From positions 1-47,888 of the forward strand of contig CAZJHX010000082.1 in NCBI GenBank assembly GCA_964545715.1: a DNA stretch of 47,888 nucleotides. The letters run 5' to 3'. Under the pieces are notes generated by a model, which worked only from the letters and a program-made list of their open reading frames with translations, was not told the origin of the DNA and searched no databases. The DNA is from CAZJHX01 sp964545715 (GTDB lineage Bacteria; Myxococcota_A; UBA9042; GCA-2863065). The translations under genes were made by a program, and so were the position numbers. This document shows positions 9,481 through 17,797 of the stretch, one piece after another; position 1 is the stretch's first letter; each line of letters starts with the position of its first letter.

Positions 9481-11383
9481 GACATCACTGGCCGTGGGCC
9501 TGGTCGCCATCGCGGCGATAGGCCTCTTTCTGAAGCCCGCCGCCGACCGCGAGACGACCTACCATGCGCGGGCCATCGCCGATCAGATCGTGGGTCCGGA
9601 CGGGCTCGCCTACTCCACCGTCACCACAACCGGCCCCGCGCAGTGCACGGGCGCTGCCGTCGGCGCGCTGACCCACAAGAAGGACGCGCCCCCCATCGCG
9701 GTGTCCTGCGAGGTCGTCGCCGGTGACCACATCACCGTGTCGGTCGGCGCCGCCCCCGCCGTCACGCGCGACCTGCCCAACGGATGGGCCCTGCTGCCGC
9801 CGCTGCTGGCGATTCTGCTGGCGTTTGTCTTCCGCAAAGTCATTGGCGCCCTGGCCATCGCCGTGGTCGCGGCCGCGCTGCTGGCGGCGGACTTCGCACC
9901 GGGCGCCTCGATCAGCAACGTGTGGACCATCATGGCGCCCGCGCTCACCAGCCCGTTCAACCTATCGATCTACGCTTTCACCATCTTTCTGATCGGCATG
10001 ATCGGCATCCAGCTGCGCAACGGCGGCCTGGACGGCTTTATCGACCTGCTGGCGCGGCGCGCCACGGGACGGCGCTCGGCTCAGGCGGTCACCGCGGCGA
10101 TGGGCGGCGCGGTCTTCTTTGACGACTACGCCAACTCCATCGTGGTCGGCGCGTCGGCCCGGCCGCTGACCGACCGCTTCAAGATAAGCCGCGAGAAGCT
10201 GGCCTACCTGGTGGACAGCATGGCGGCGCCCGTGGCCGGCATCGCGATCGTCTCCACGTGGATCGGCTTCGAGGTCGGGCTCTTCAACGATCAGGCCGAC
10301 CTGCTCCAAGAGGTGGGCACCGGCGGGTACGGCATCTTCTTCGCCGTGCTGCCCTACCGCTTTTACTGCATCCTCTCCATCGTCATGGTGGCGCTGATCG
10401 CCGTCACCGGCCGCGACTTCGGCCCCATGCGCAAAGCCGAGCAGCGTGCGGCGCGCGGAGACGGCCTGATCGCCCCGGGCGCGACCCCGATGGCGTCCGA
10501 CGCGCTGACCTCGCTGGGCCCGGCCGAGGGCGTACAGCGACGCTGGATCAACGGTGTGCTGCCCGTGGTGCTGGTCCTCACCGGCGTCGTCGTGGGCTAC
10601 GCCGTCGCCGGGGCGCGGCTGACGACCGTGGAGGTGTCGCTGACCTCACTGGATTGGTGGCAGGTCGCCTTCTCCGCAGCCGGCGACTCGATGGGCGGCA
10701 ATCTGGGCGCGTACATTTTGCTGCTGGCGTCCATCGCGGGCAGCCTGACCGCCGCCACCATGACCGTCAGCCAGAAGCTGTTGTCGCCGCGCGAGACGTT
10801 CGGCGCCTGGTGGCAGGCCGTCAGCGCTGTGGCGCCCACCCTGGTGATCCTGGCGTTGGCGATCGCGATTAGAAAGGCGACCGAGATCGTCCACGCCGAC
10901 TGGTTTCTGGTCACGTTGCTCGGCGACATCAACCTCATCGCGCTGCCCATGGCGATTTTCTTGCTGGCGGCGGTCACCGCCTTCTCGACCGGGACGTCGT
11001 GGGGGACCATGGGTATTTTGATGCCGGTCGTCGTCCCGTTGGTGTACGCGCAGGTCAAAGCGCACGGTGGAGATCCCCTCGTTCTGGCGCTGTGCCTCAG
11101 CGCTGTGCTCGATGGTGCGATCTTCGGTGACCATTGCAGCCCGATCTCCGATACAACCGTGATGAGCAGTATGGCGAGCGCTTGTGACCATATCGACCAT
11201 GTCCGCACCCAGATGCCGTACGCAACGGCCGTGATGCTGGCTGCGGGCATCGGCGGATACACGCTGACCGCGTGGGCGGGGACGTCCCCGTGGACCGCGT
11301 ACGCCGTGGGCGGCTTTGCGCTGGCGCTGGTGGTGCTGGTCTTCGGCAAGCCGATGCCCGCTGAGCTGAGGGGGGCCACGTGA
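9452..11383 (+). CDS. NhaC-type Na+/H+ antiporter family protein with periplasmic insertion
   Basis: Polytopic transporter of about 640 residues. The core carries FFDDYANSIVVG, GTSWGTMGILMPVVVPL and DGAIFGDHCSPISDTTVMSS, characteristic of NhaC-like ion transporters. After the first membrane helix (about 12-28) comes a polar segment of about 80 residues with two cysteines before helix two; this is probably periplasmic and unusual for the family. ATG 9452 overlaps the previous gene by 29 bases; GTG 9458 is an alternative giving VSSKSTSKTSLAVG. The upstream Na+ symporter and this antiporter could form a local Na+ import/export pair (inference). Its stop overlaps the next start as GTGA. Confidence 0.8.
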   Translation: MPVSSKSTSKTSLAVGLVAIAAIGLFLKPAADRETTYHARAIADQIVGPDGLAYSTVTTTGPAQCTGAAVGALTHKKDAPPIAVSCEVVAGDHITVSVGAAPAVTRDLPNGWALLPPLLAILLAFVFRKVIGALAIAVVAAALLAADFAPGASISNVWTIMAPALTSPFNLSIYAFTIFLIGMIGIQLRNGGLDGFIDLLARRATGRRSAQAVTAAMGGAVFFDDYANSIVVGASARPLTDRFKISREKLAYLVDSMAAPVAGIAIVSTWIGFEVGLFNDQADLLQEVGTGGYGIFFAVLPYRFYCILSIVMVALIAVTGRDFGPMRKAEQRAARGDGLIAPGATPMASDALTSLGPAEGVQRRWINGVLPVVLVLTGVVVGYAVAGARLTTVEVSLTSLDWWQVAFSAAGDSMGGNLGAYILLLASIAGSLTAATMTVSQKLLSPRETFGAWWQAVSAVAPTLVILALAIAIRKATEIVHADWFLVTLLGDINLIALPMAIFLLAAVTAFSTGTSWGTMGILMPVVVPLVYAQVKAHGGDPLVLALCLSAVLDGAIFGDHCSPISDTTVMSSMASACDHIDHVRTQMPYATAVMLAAGIGGYTLTAWAGTSPWTAYAVGGFALALVVLVFGKPMPAELRGAT

Positions 11384-14007
11384 CGCCGCTGGACAGCCGA
11401 CTGCGCCTGACGCTGTTTATCGCCGGCCTGCTGCTGGGCAGCCGCGTGTACATGGACACCCCGGCCACGGTCACCGCAGCGGACGAGGGCGAGACCCTGG
11501 AGACAGCCGTGCGCCGCAACGTGGCCGCGCTGCTGGAGCACGAGCACGGCGCCGTCGTCGCCAACCCCGAGACCGACGTGGTCTGGATCGACCCGCCGCC
11601 CGGCAATGTCGGCGTCTTTGACACCATGGACCGGCAGACGTTTGCGCTGCTGGCCACGCCCGCGGGCGGCAAAGCGCGCGACCTGTACCGCATGGAGGCG
11701 CGCATATCGCCCTACGGCCGCGTCTTCGATCCTCGCTGGATCGTCAACCTGACACACACCACGGGCGCGGACGACTCCTCGATCGCCACGTCCGGAACCC
11801 GCGTCGCCACCGCCGTCCGATGGGGCGGCGTGGTCATCGGCATCGACGTGCGCGATCTCGCCGGTGAGGACCCCGAGCGCGCCGGCATCGCCGACTGGAG
11901 CCGCACGCGCCTGCTCGGCAACGCCGTCACAAATCTAGAGCAGACCGGGTCGACGGTCGGCATCGACCTGGACCACTACATCATCGAAGGCGGCGGACCC
12001 ACGGACGTCACGTTGAGCTTCGACGGCGACGCGCTCCAGCTGATCGACGCGGACGCCGGGGCAGCGATGGCCCGCATCGATCTGGCCGCCCACACCGGTG
12101 ACGGCGACCTGAAGTTCACGTACCTGCCGCCCGAGACCAAGATGAAATACGACTTCTTGAACTGGCTGGCAGACCGCGGCCGCGGCCTGGCGGATCGAGG
12201 TCTGGCGCCCGCGTGGGCCGGCCACAGCATCGAGCTGATGAAGGAGGTCTACTTCAAGGCCAAAGTGGTGCAGGCGGAGATCGAAGAGGTCGCCGCCCCC
12301 GAGCCGATCGTGGTCGAGGCGGCCGAGGTCGTGGAAGAGGCGGCCGAGCTCGCGCGCTTTCAGGCGGAGGAGTCCAAGCTGCCGTGGCCACCCGCGCCGC
12401 TGAAGCCGCTGCTGGAGAACCGCGCAAAAGGCGAGGGGCTGTGGGAGCCGATCGGGCCCGAGTTGGTGCAGCACAACCCCAACGCGCCGACGCCGATGTA
12501 CAAGACATGGCTGCGCCCCGAGCCCGAGTACACCCGCAAGCGCATCTATGTCGCCGTCTGGGATCCCGCGCAGGTGAGCCTGCTGATGCGCGCCGGCACC
12601 AGCAACCCGGAGCCGCAGACGGGGCACCGCGGCGACGGCCGCATCTCGCGCGATCCGGCGCACCTGGGCCGCGTCATCGGCGGCTTCAACGGCGGCTTTC
12701 AGACCGCGCACATCTGGTACGGGATGATGGTGGACAAGAAGGTGCTGCTGCGTCCGCGCGAGTACGGCGCCACGGCGGGCAGCTGGGCGGACGGGCGCAC
12801 GGCGTTCGGCACCTGGCGACCGTTCGCGCGCATCCCCAAGGACCTCACGCACTACCGGCAGAATCTGCCGCCGCTGGTCGAAGACGGGCAGTTCAACCCA
12901 TATCGGCGGCGGACCTGGGGCTGGCACCGCAAGGTGGCGGGCGCTATCGAAGGGCGCACGATCCGCAGCGCCGTCTGCTACACCAAAGACCAGTACGTCA
13001 TGTACTTCTACTCGGAGTTCAGCAACGCACGCACGCTGGCGGACACGCTGATCCACATCGGCTGCGTGTACGCCATCCATCTGGACATGAACCGGGGACA
13101 CACCGGCTTTGAGCACTACAAGCGCCTGGCTGAGGGCGAAGCGGCGGCGTCCGAGGAGGCGCTGAAAGAGGTGGTGGGGCTGCGCTTTCAGGGCTCCACG
13201 CTGCACCCGACCAACATGCATATGAAGGCGCCCGTGCGCTATCTGGGCGTAGACTACCGGGACTTCTTTTATCTGCGCTTGCGCCACGTGGTGCCGGGCG
13301 CGGATCTCCCCGCGCTGCGCGCAGGCGATCCGGCGCCGGAAGAAGGGGAGTGGGAGATCAAGTCGCTGCCGCACAACGGCGAGTTTCCACCGCGCCTGGC
13401 GACCACGCGCATCCGTCCGCGCGTCGGACCGGGACAGCTGACCGTGATGCAGCTGGATCCGCGCGCGCTCAGCGCCGCCATGCTTCCGGCATCGCAAGGC
13501 GATCAGGCGCCGGAGGTGGATCGCAAGACGCTGGTGGCGACGATCCCGATTCTGACCACGCCTCAAGGAGAGCTGCGTACCGTCACGCTCGGAGACGTCA
13601 GCATCATGGGCGCACCGCTCGAGGCAGCCCCGGCCGGCGCCATGCCGCGCGCCATCGTCTGGGGCATCGATCCCAACGGTTTTGTGATGGTCGTGGATGT
13701 GGAAAATGCCGAGCTGAAAGATGCGGCCGACGTGCTCGCAGGGCGTGGGGTCAAAAACGGCATCTGGACGGTGCCGCTGGACGATGGACCAACCGACATC
13801 CGCATCTATCAGGCGACCCAGAACGAGGCCGGCGAGGACGCGCTGATCGAGCTGCCGCTGGGGGCCATTGAAGGAAAAGTTGTTACCCAGGTGACATCGG
13901 ACTCGATGCGCGTCATGATCCACGCCGAAGCTCGCGAACCGCGGATTGTTCGACTGTTTCCGGATATGAAGCCCAGGGAACCCCGACGCAAACCAGGTAG
14001 AAAATGA
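11380..14007 (+). CDS. Large exported protein with NAGPA-like (phosphodiester glycosidase/DUF2233) domain
   Basis: An N-terminal hydrophobic helix suggests export or membrane anchoring. Residues about 30-280 are unrecognised; about 285-330 is an Ala/Glu-rich helical stretch. About 340-600 resembles phosphodiester glycosidase (NAGPA) folds: a GGFNGGFQ turn, GMMVDKKVLLRPREYG, a surface AVCYTKDQYVMYFYSE strand and VYAIHLDMN. In many homologues the last motif reads NLDGG; here it is HLDMN, so catalysis is uncertain. About 650-875 is unrecognised. Start GTG 11380 overlaps the antiporter stop by four bases, and its own stop overlaps the next gene by four (ATGA), so the block is translationally coupled. 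Next to the polysaccharide locus at 14386-24930, an envelope-glycan role is plausible. Confidence 0.6.
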   Translation: MTPLDSRLRLTLFIAGLLLGSRVYMDTPATVTAADEGETLETAVRRNVAALLEHEHGAVVANPETDVVWIDPPPGNVGVFDTMDRQTFALLATPAGGKARDLYRMEARISPYGRVFDPRWIVNLTHTTGADDSSIATSGTRVATAVRWGGVVIGIDVRDLAGEDPERAGIADWSRTRLLGNAVTNLEQTGSTVGIDLDHYIIEGGGPTDVTLSFDGDALQLIDADAGAAMARIDLAAHTGDGDLKFTYLPPETKMKYDFLNWLADRGRGLADRGLAPAWAGHSIELMKEVYFKAKVVQAEIEEVAAPEPIVVEAAEVVEEAAELARFQAEESKLPWPPAPLKPLLENRAKGEGLWEPIGPELVQHNPNAPTPMYKTWLRPEPEYTRKRIYVAVWDPAQVSLLMRAGTSNPEPQTGHRGDGRISRDPAHLGRVIGGFNGGFQTAHIWYGMMVDKKVLLRPREYGATAGSWADGRTAFGTWRPFARIPKDLTHYRQNLPPLVEDGQFNPYRRRTWGWHRKVAGAIEGRTIRSAVCYTKDQYVMYFYSEFSNARTLADTLIHIGCVYAIHLDMNRGHTGFEHYKRLAEGEAAASEEALKEVVGLRFQGSTLHPTNMHMKAPVRYLGVDYRDFFYLRLRHVVPGADLPALRAGDPAPEEGEWEIKSLPHNGEFPPRLATTRIRPRVGPGQLTVMQLDPRALSAAMLPASQGDQAPEVDRKTLVATIPILTTPQGELRTVTLGDVSIMGAPLEAAPAGAMPRAIVWGIDPNGFVMVVDVENAELKDAADVLAGRGVKNGIWTVPLDDGPTDIRIYQATQNEAGEDALIELPLGAIEGKVVTQVTSDSMRVMIHAEAREPRIVRLFPDMKPREPRRKPGRK

Positions 14008-14375
14008 AGCGCTCTTGGACCATTTCTCGGCTCTTGAAAGCAGCCCCGGCGTGCCGAGTCGTACTCAAAGCCTACGACCTCGATCCCCGGGACATCGCCC
14101 GCATGACGCTCACCCAGGTCGCTGAAGAGATCGAAGAGGATCTCGACGACTTCATGGACGAGCTGGATCACGCGGCCAACGCCTATAACGAGTTCGATGT
14201 GGCGATCGTCGGTGACGATGATCTGGACGACGACGGCGACGGCGACGACGACGACCTCGATGACGACGAAGAAGACGAAGACGAGCCGATGGACGACGAG
14301 TCCCCGGTCGGCGACGCGGACGAGAACATTCATGCCGACGAGTCGGACGACGACGACGACGACGACGACTACTAA
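14004..14375 (+). CDS. Small DUF1858/ScdA-N-like helical protein with polyacidic tail
   Basis: 123 residues. About 5-52 (TISRLLKAAPACRVVLKAYD, then MTLTQVAEEIEEDLDDFM) follows the pattern of DUF1858/ScdA-N domains: a threonine-led helix, a proline, the hydrophobic VLKAYDLDP turn, and a TL helix ending in an acidic/Leu stretch. The cysteines expected in iron-associated relatives are absent apart from C18. About 68-123 is almost entirely Asp/Glu, made of GAC-rich codons, and ends in a run of eight aspartates and tyrosine. No signal peptide, so probably cytoplasmic. ATGA overlap with the NAGPA-like gene. A charge-based partner-binding or chaperone-like role is speculation. Confidence 0.55.
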   Translation: MKRSWTISRLLKAAPACRVVLKAYDLDPRDIARMTLTQVAEEIEEDLDDFMDELDHAANAYNEFDVAIVGDDDLDDDGDGDDDDLDDDEEDEDEPMDDESPVGDADENIHADESDDDDDDDDY

Positions 14376-14385
14376 GAGTTAATCG

Positions 14386-15714
14386 TTAGAACCAGGTGCG
14401 GATGGCCACGCGAGAGGTGTGGACCTGCGTTTCGTTGGTGCGGACAACCGTGTCAAAGCCGCCGCGCAGGGTCACGCGCTCGTTCAGCTTGTATTTGAAG
14501 TCCACGCCCATGTTGTGCGTGCTCAGCTCCACCGGATCGGTGTGGCTCGCGTAGGGCCTGTCCTTGATGAGGCACCCCTCTTCCGTGAAGAGCGACTTGA
14601 CGGGTACGGGCGGGCGGTCGAGCTCAAGGCCATAGCCGTAGTGCAGCGACATGGTCAGCGGACCGTGCTCCCAATGTCCCGCAAAGCCCGTCCCATGCAG
14701 GTCGTCGGCGTTTCCGCATCGCGCCAGCAGCCCCAGCGTGTAGGTCACGTCAGCCGAGAAGCCCTTAGGAAAGGCCACCCCCAGGTCCAGGCGCGTGCGG
14801 TGCAGATGTCCCCCCCACGGCGGCATGTCGAACGTATAGCCGGCGCCGGCGTCAAAGATCCCCGCGAACGGCAGCGTGATGCGCGCCCCCGCGGTGAACT
14901 TGGAGACGACCTCGGCGGGCGCGCCGACGCCCAGCGAGGCGCCCACCGTGATGTCCTTGGTCGCGCGCCAGTCTCCGCTCAGCGTCACCCGGTTGTTGTG
15001 CGTGCCGTAACGATAGCGATACTCGTCCGTCAGCGTGGCGCTCCAGCGTGCGCGCGGCAGCCAGGTGGCGGAGACGACCGTACCGTGGCCGATGGTCTGT
15101 CCCGACTCCAGATCGGGCGACACCTCCACCTCGTACAGCAGGTCCGTGCTGATCAGCCGCGTGCTGTCCCGCAAACGCAGCGCCGCGCCATGGCCCGGCT
15201 CCACCTTCAACGCACGACGCGCCGCCCGCCACGCCGAAAAGTGGTTCAGCTCCTGCTGCTCGATCACGGCCAGCCGATAGTGGATGCCCGCGGACTTATC
15301 GTAGGTCAGCAGCTCTTGCAGATACGGTCGCGCCTTCAGCGGCTCGCCGCCCCAGATCGCCATGTCCGCCAGCATCCGCAGCCGCCCGGGCTCACCTGGC
15401 GCGTCCTCCGGGATCCGCCCCAGGCGCGCCCGCGCCGACGCATAAGCGCCATCCCACGCGTCCAGCCTGGCCAGCAGCATGTGGGCCTCCCAATACTCGG
15501 GCGTCTGCGTCACAACGCGCGTTGCGTGTACGCGTGCGCCCGCGCGATCCCCGCGCCACGACAGCATCAGGGCCAGCCGCAGCCGGGCGTCGACGTCGTC
15601 CGGATGCGCGTAGAGCCGCGCCCCCAGCTGATCGAGCCGGGCGTCGTCAGCCGACACCGCGGGCGCCGCCAAAAGGCACGCTGCAAGCCATAACGCTGGA
15701 GCCAGGCGCCTCAC
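14386..15714 (-). CDS. TPR protein with C-terminal YaiO-like outer-membrane beta-barrel
   Basis: 442 residues. Signal peptide at about 1-24 (LAPALWLAACLLAAPAVSA). About 26-190 is a helical repeat region of TPR type (LYAHPDDVDARLRLALMLSW, repeated Ala/Arg/Leu helices). About 200-442 alternates short amphipathic strands and ends TRTWF-like (AIRTWF) with a terminal phenylalanine, the usual signal for outer-membrane barrel insertion. The TPR-plus-barrel layout parallels exopolysaccharide exporters such as PgaA, BcsC and YaiO families. Start GTG 15714 overlaps the upstream gene stop as GTGA; an upstream ATG at 15957 would read through the neighbour in another frame and adds a non-native N-terminus. 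Likely the exit pore for the glycan made by the divergent GT2. Confidence 0.72.
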   Translation of the reverse strand: MRRLAPALWLAACLLAAPAVSADDARLDQLGARLYAHPDDVDARLRLALMLSWRGDRAGARVHATRVVTQTPEYWEAHMLLARLDAWDGAYASARARLGRIPEDAPGEPGRLRMLADMAIWGGEPLKARPYLQELLTYDKSAGIHYRLAVIEQQELNHFSAWRAARRALKVEPGHGAALRLRDSTRLISTDLLYEVEVSPDLESGQTIGHGTVVSATWLPRARWSATLTDEYRYRYGTHNNRVTLSGDWRATKDITVGASLGVGAPAEVVSKFTAGARITLPFAGIFDAGAGYTFDMPPWGGHLHRTRLDLGVAFPKGFSADVTYTLGLLARCGNADDLHGTGFAGHWEHGPLTMSLHYGYGLELDRPPVPVKSLFTEEGCLIKDRPYASHTDPVELSTHNMGVDFKYKLNERVTLRGGFDTVVRTNETQVHTSRVAIRTWF

Positions 15715-17780
15715 TCGAAGACGATCTCGTCCAGCAGAATGATCTCGCGACCCACATGGCCGCCCTCCCAAGCAAAAACCAGCTGCGTGGCCGGATGCCC
15801 CAGCAGATGGGTGCCGAACTCGCCGCGATCGATGCACATCCGCTGCCAGCTCTGCGTGACCTTGCCGTATTCGCTCAGCCGGACCGGAATGGGCCGCTTG
15901 TCGCCGGCGCGCAGGTGCAGCACGACGTCCTCGCCGCCCCGGTTGCCCTTGATCCAAAAGCAGAGGCGGGAGTGGTTGGTCAGATCCAGCGATCCCAACC
16001 CCACGGCCAACAGCGCATAGGCCCGTGGGCCGCGCGCCGAGACCTGCAGCTGCAGCCCCTCGCCCACCTTGCCCGCCGCGGTTCGGGAGCCCTTGATGAA
16101 GCCGCCCTTGGCCGCCTCCAGGCGCATACCGCCACCCAACGCGCTGAGCCCGGGCGGCTCGCCGTCAAAGGCCGCGACCACGATCGGCACGTGCTCGTAC
16201 GTCAGGCGCACGTCGCTGATCTCCAGGTCGTGCTCTTTACCCACACGCCCGGCACCCATGTTCAGTGCGATCCGACCGGGCGCCCCGAAGCGCGTGTTCT
16301 CCCCAAAGCCCGCAACGATGGCGCGAAAGGCCACCAGGGGCACCCGCACCTTGCGCCACTTGTCGCCCAGCTTGCGAATGTAGCTGCTCAAGCGCACGCG
16401 CGGCTCCAGCCCGTTGGTGTCCCGCACAGCCAACGTCACCGCGCTGGCGGGCGCCGAGCCGCGCACCGTCACCTCCACCGTGGTCAAGCCCGGGTCGATC
16501 GGCGTCGGCAGCGGCGTCAGGTAGCCGATGTAGTCGGCCATCAGCGCGGGCCGGTACAGCAGGCGAAGCGAGCCTCGGGTGCGCTGCACGGTCATGTGGC
16601 GCTCCAGCGCGGACGTGGCACCGTAGGTCAGCGTGGGGATCCGATGCGCGTTGACCGCCGCCCGCGTCTGGAAGTTGTCGACCACCACCGGCGTGCCCTT
16701 TCGCCAGGGCAGCGCGTAGGTCGTGGCCGGGGCATCCGGGGGGTCGCATACGTCTTTGCCTTTGGGCCCCTGGTAACACATCCACATGCGCGTGGCGCCT
16801 TGCGGCTCTACCAGCACCATGCGCTTGCCGCCCATCGGGGTGAGGCTGACGTCGTCGATGCCGCCGTCGGGGTTGTCCATGTACAGCGAGGCGTCGGCCG
16901 GCCCGCGCTTGTTCAGCTCGACCAGCAGCCCGCGGGCGGTCCGCTCAACCCGGGTAATGCGCGCCGGCGCCGAGGCCAGACCGACGAAGTCGACTTCGAT
17001 AAAGTCCCCCACATGCGGGGCCTCCTGGGCCAACATGGTCACCGAGTGCAGCGCCGTCAGCGGCTTGGCCGGACGCGTGCGCGGCACAAACGCGCTGAGC
17101 GGGATCACGTAGCGCCGATGACGCTCATCCAGCGACAGCGCATAGTCGTAGTACTGCATCTGCTTGTGGGCCACACGCCGGCTGGCAGTCAACCGCAGGG
17201 CTCCGACGTTGCCGCGCGCGACCACGACCAGCGCGTGATCCGACTTCACGGCCACACCGCTGCCCTCTTCAAAGCCGAAGAGTCGCCCGGTCACAAAGCG
17301 CTGGTGAGCGATGGTCCGGCGCACCGTGGCGCGAAAGCCCCGCGCAAGCTGGATGTCGGTCGCAAGCTCCAGCCCGGCCCCGTATCCCTGGGCGCGCGGC
17401 TGCACCTCGACCCGGATTGAGCGGTTGGTCGACACAAACCAGTTGCCGCGGTTGGCCCACATCGTGTGCGGCTCATGGCCCTCACGCAGCAGCTTGATGC
17501 GATAGCCGCTGACGTCTCGCACCTCCACCGGCACCCGGTTTTTGCCGGCACGCAGCCCCACTGTGCGGTGCTCGACCGGGGACGCTGCTTTGCCGTCCAG
17601 ACCGATCTCGCGCAGCTGCAGCTTCAGCGTCGACGGTTTCTCCGAAGGCACTGAGATCGCAAGCAAATCACCGTAGTAAACGTAGCTGGGACCGGGCAGA
17701 TCCGCGTGAGCGCACCACGGCGCCGGACCAAAGGCAGCAATGGCCAAAAGCACCACGATCGCGGGGTTGGATATCCGCAT
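15711..17780 (-). CDS. Exported multi-domain beta-sandwich protein of the polysaccharide locus
   Basis: About 689 residues with a signal peptide (VVLLAIAAFGPAPWCAHA). The rest is beta-rich; I see a central unit starting VVDNFQTRAA and a C-terminal unit ending with LLDEIVFE that resemble galactose-binding/CBM (CIA30 or CBM11-like) sandwiches, and an N-terminal Ig-like unit. No catalytic residues could be assigned. It probably guides or binds the nascent glycan in the periplasm, in a position comparable to BcsB in cellulose systems (inference). ATG 17780 is preferred because AAGG lies five bases upstream; GTG 17786 is an in-frame alternative. Its stop overlaps the barrel gene start, so the two are coupled. 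Confidence 0.6.
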   Translation of the reverse strand: MRISNPAIVVLLAIAAFGPAPWCAHADLPGPSYVYYGDLLAISVPSEKPSTLKLQLREIGLDGKAASPVEHRTVGLRAGKNRVPVEVRDVSGYRIKLLREGHEPHTMWANRGNWFVSTNRSIRVEVQPRAQGYGAGLELATDIQLARGFRATVRRTIAHQRFVTGRLFGFEEGSGVAVKSDHALVVVARGNVGALRLTASRRVAHKQMQYYDYALSLDERHRRYVIPLSAFVPRTRPAKPLTALHSVTMLAQEAPHVGDFIEVDFVGLASAPARITRVERTARGLLVELNKRGPADASLYMDNPDGGIDDVSLTPMGGKRMVLVEPQGATRMWMCYQGPKGKDVCDPPDAPATTYALPWRKGTPVVVDNFQTRAAVNAHRIPTLTYGATSALERHMTVQRTRGSLRLLYRPALMADYIGYLTPLPTPIDPGLTTVEVTVRGSAPASAVTLAVRDTNGLEPRVRLSSYIRKLGDKWRKVRVPLVAFRAIVAGFGENTRFGAPGRIALNMGAGRVGKEHDLEISDVRLTYEHVPIVVAAFDGEPPGLSALGGGMRLEAAKGGFIKGSRTAAGKVGEGLQLQVSARGPRAYALLAVGLGSLDLTNHSRLCFWIKGNRGGEDVVLHLRAGDKRPIPVRLSEYGKVTQSWQRMCIDRGEFGTHLLGHPATQLVFAWEGGHVGREIILLDEIVFE

Positions 17781-17797
17781 ACGCACCTTGGGAGATC

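Noticed and set aside
7924..9510. Minus-strand frame of 528 codons opposite the AGCS symporter
   Set aside because: Antisense to a strongly conserved transporter, composition His/Asp/Arg-rich, no homologous motif.
11935..13923. Minus-strand frame of 662 codons opposite the NAGPA-like gene
   Set aside because: Shadow from GC-rich codon bias; no ribosome site or domain.
14210..14372. GAC-rich microsatellite-like stretch
   Set aside because: In frame and part of the acidic tail of the small protein at 14004-14375; no sign of an independent repeat element.
15715..15957. N-terminal extension of the YaiO-like protein from an upstream ATG
   Set aside because: Would overlap 240 bases of the upstream gene in another frame; a signal peptide begins exactly at GTG 15714.
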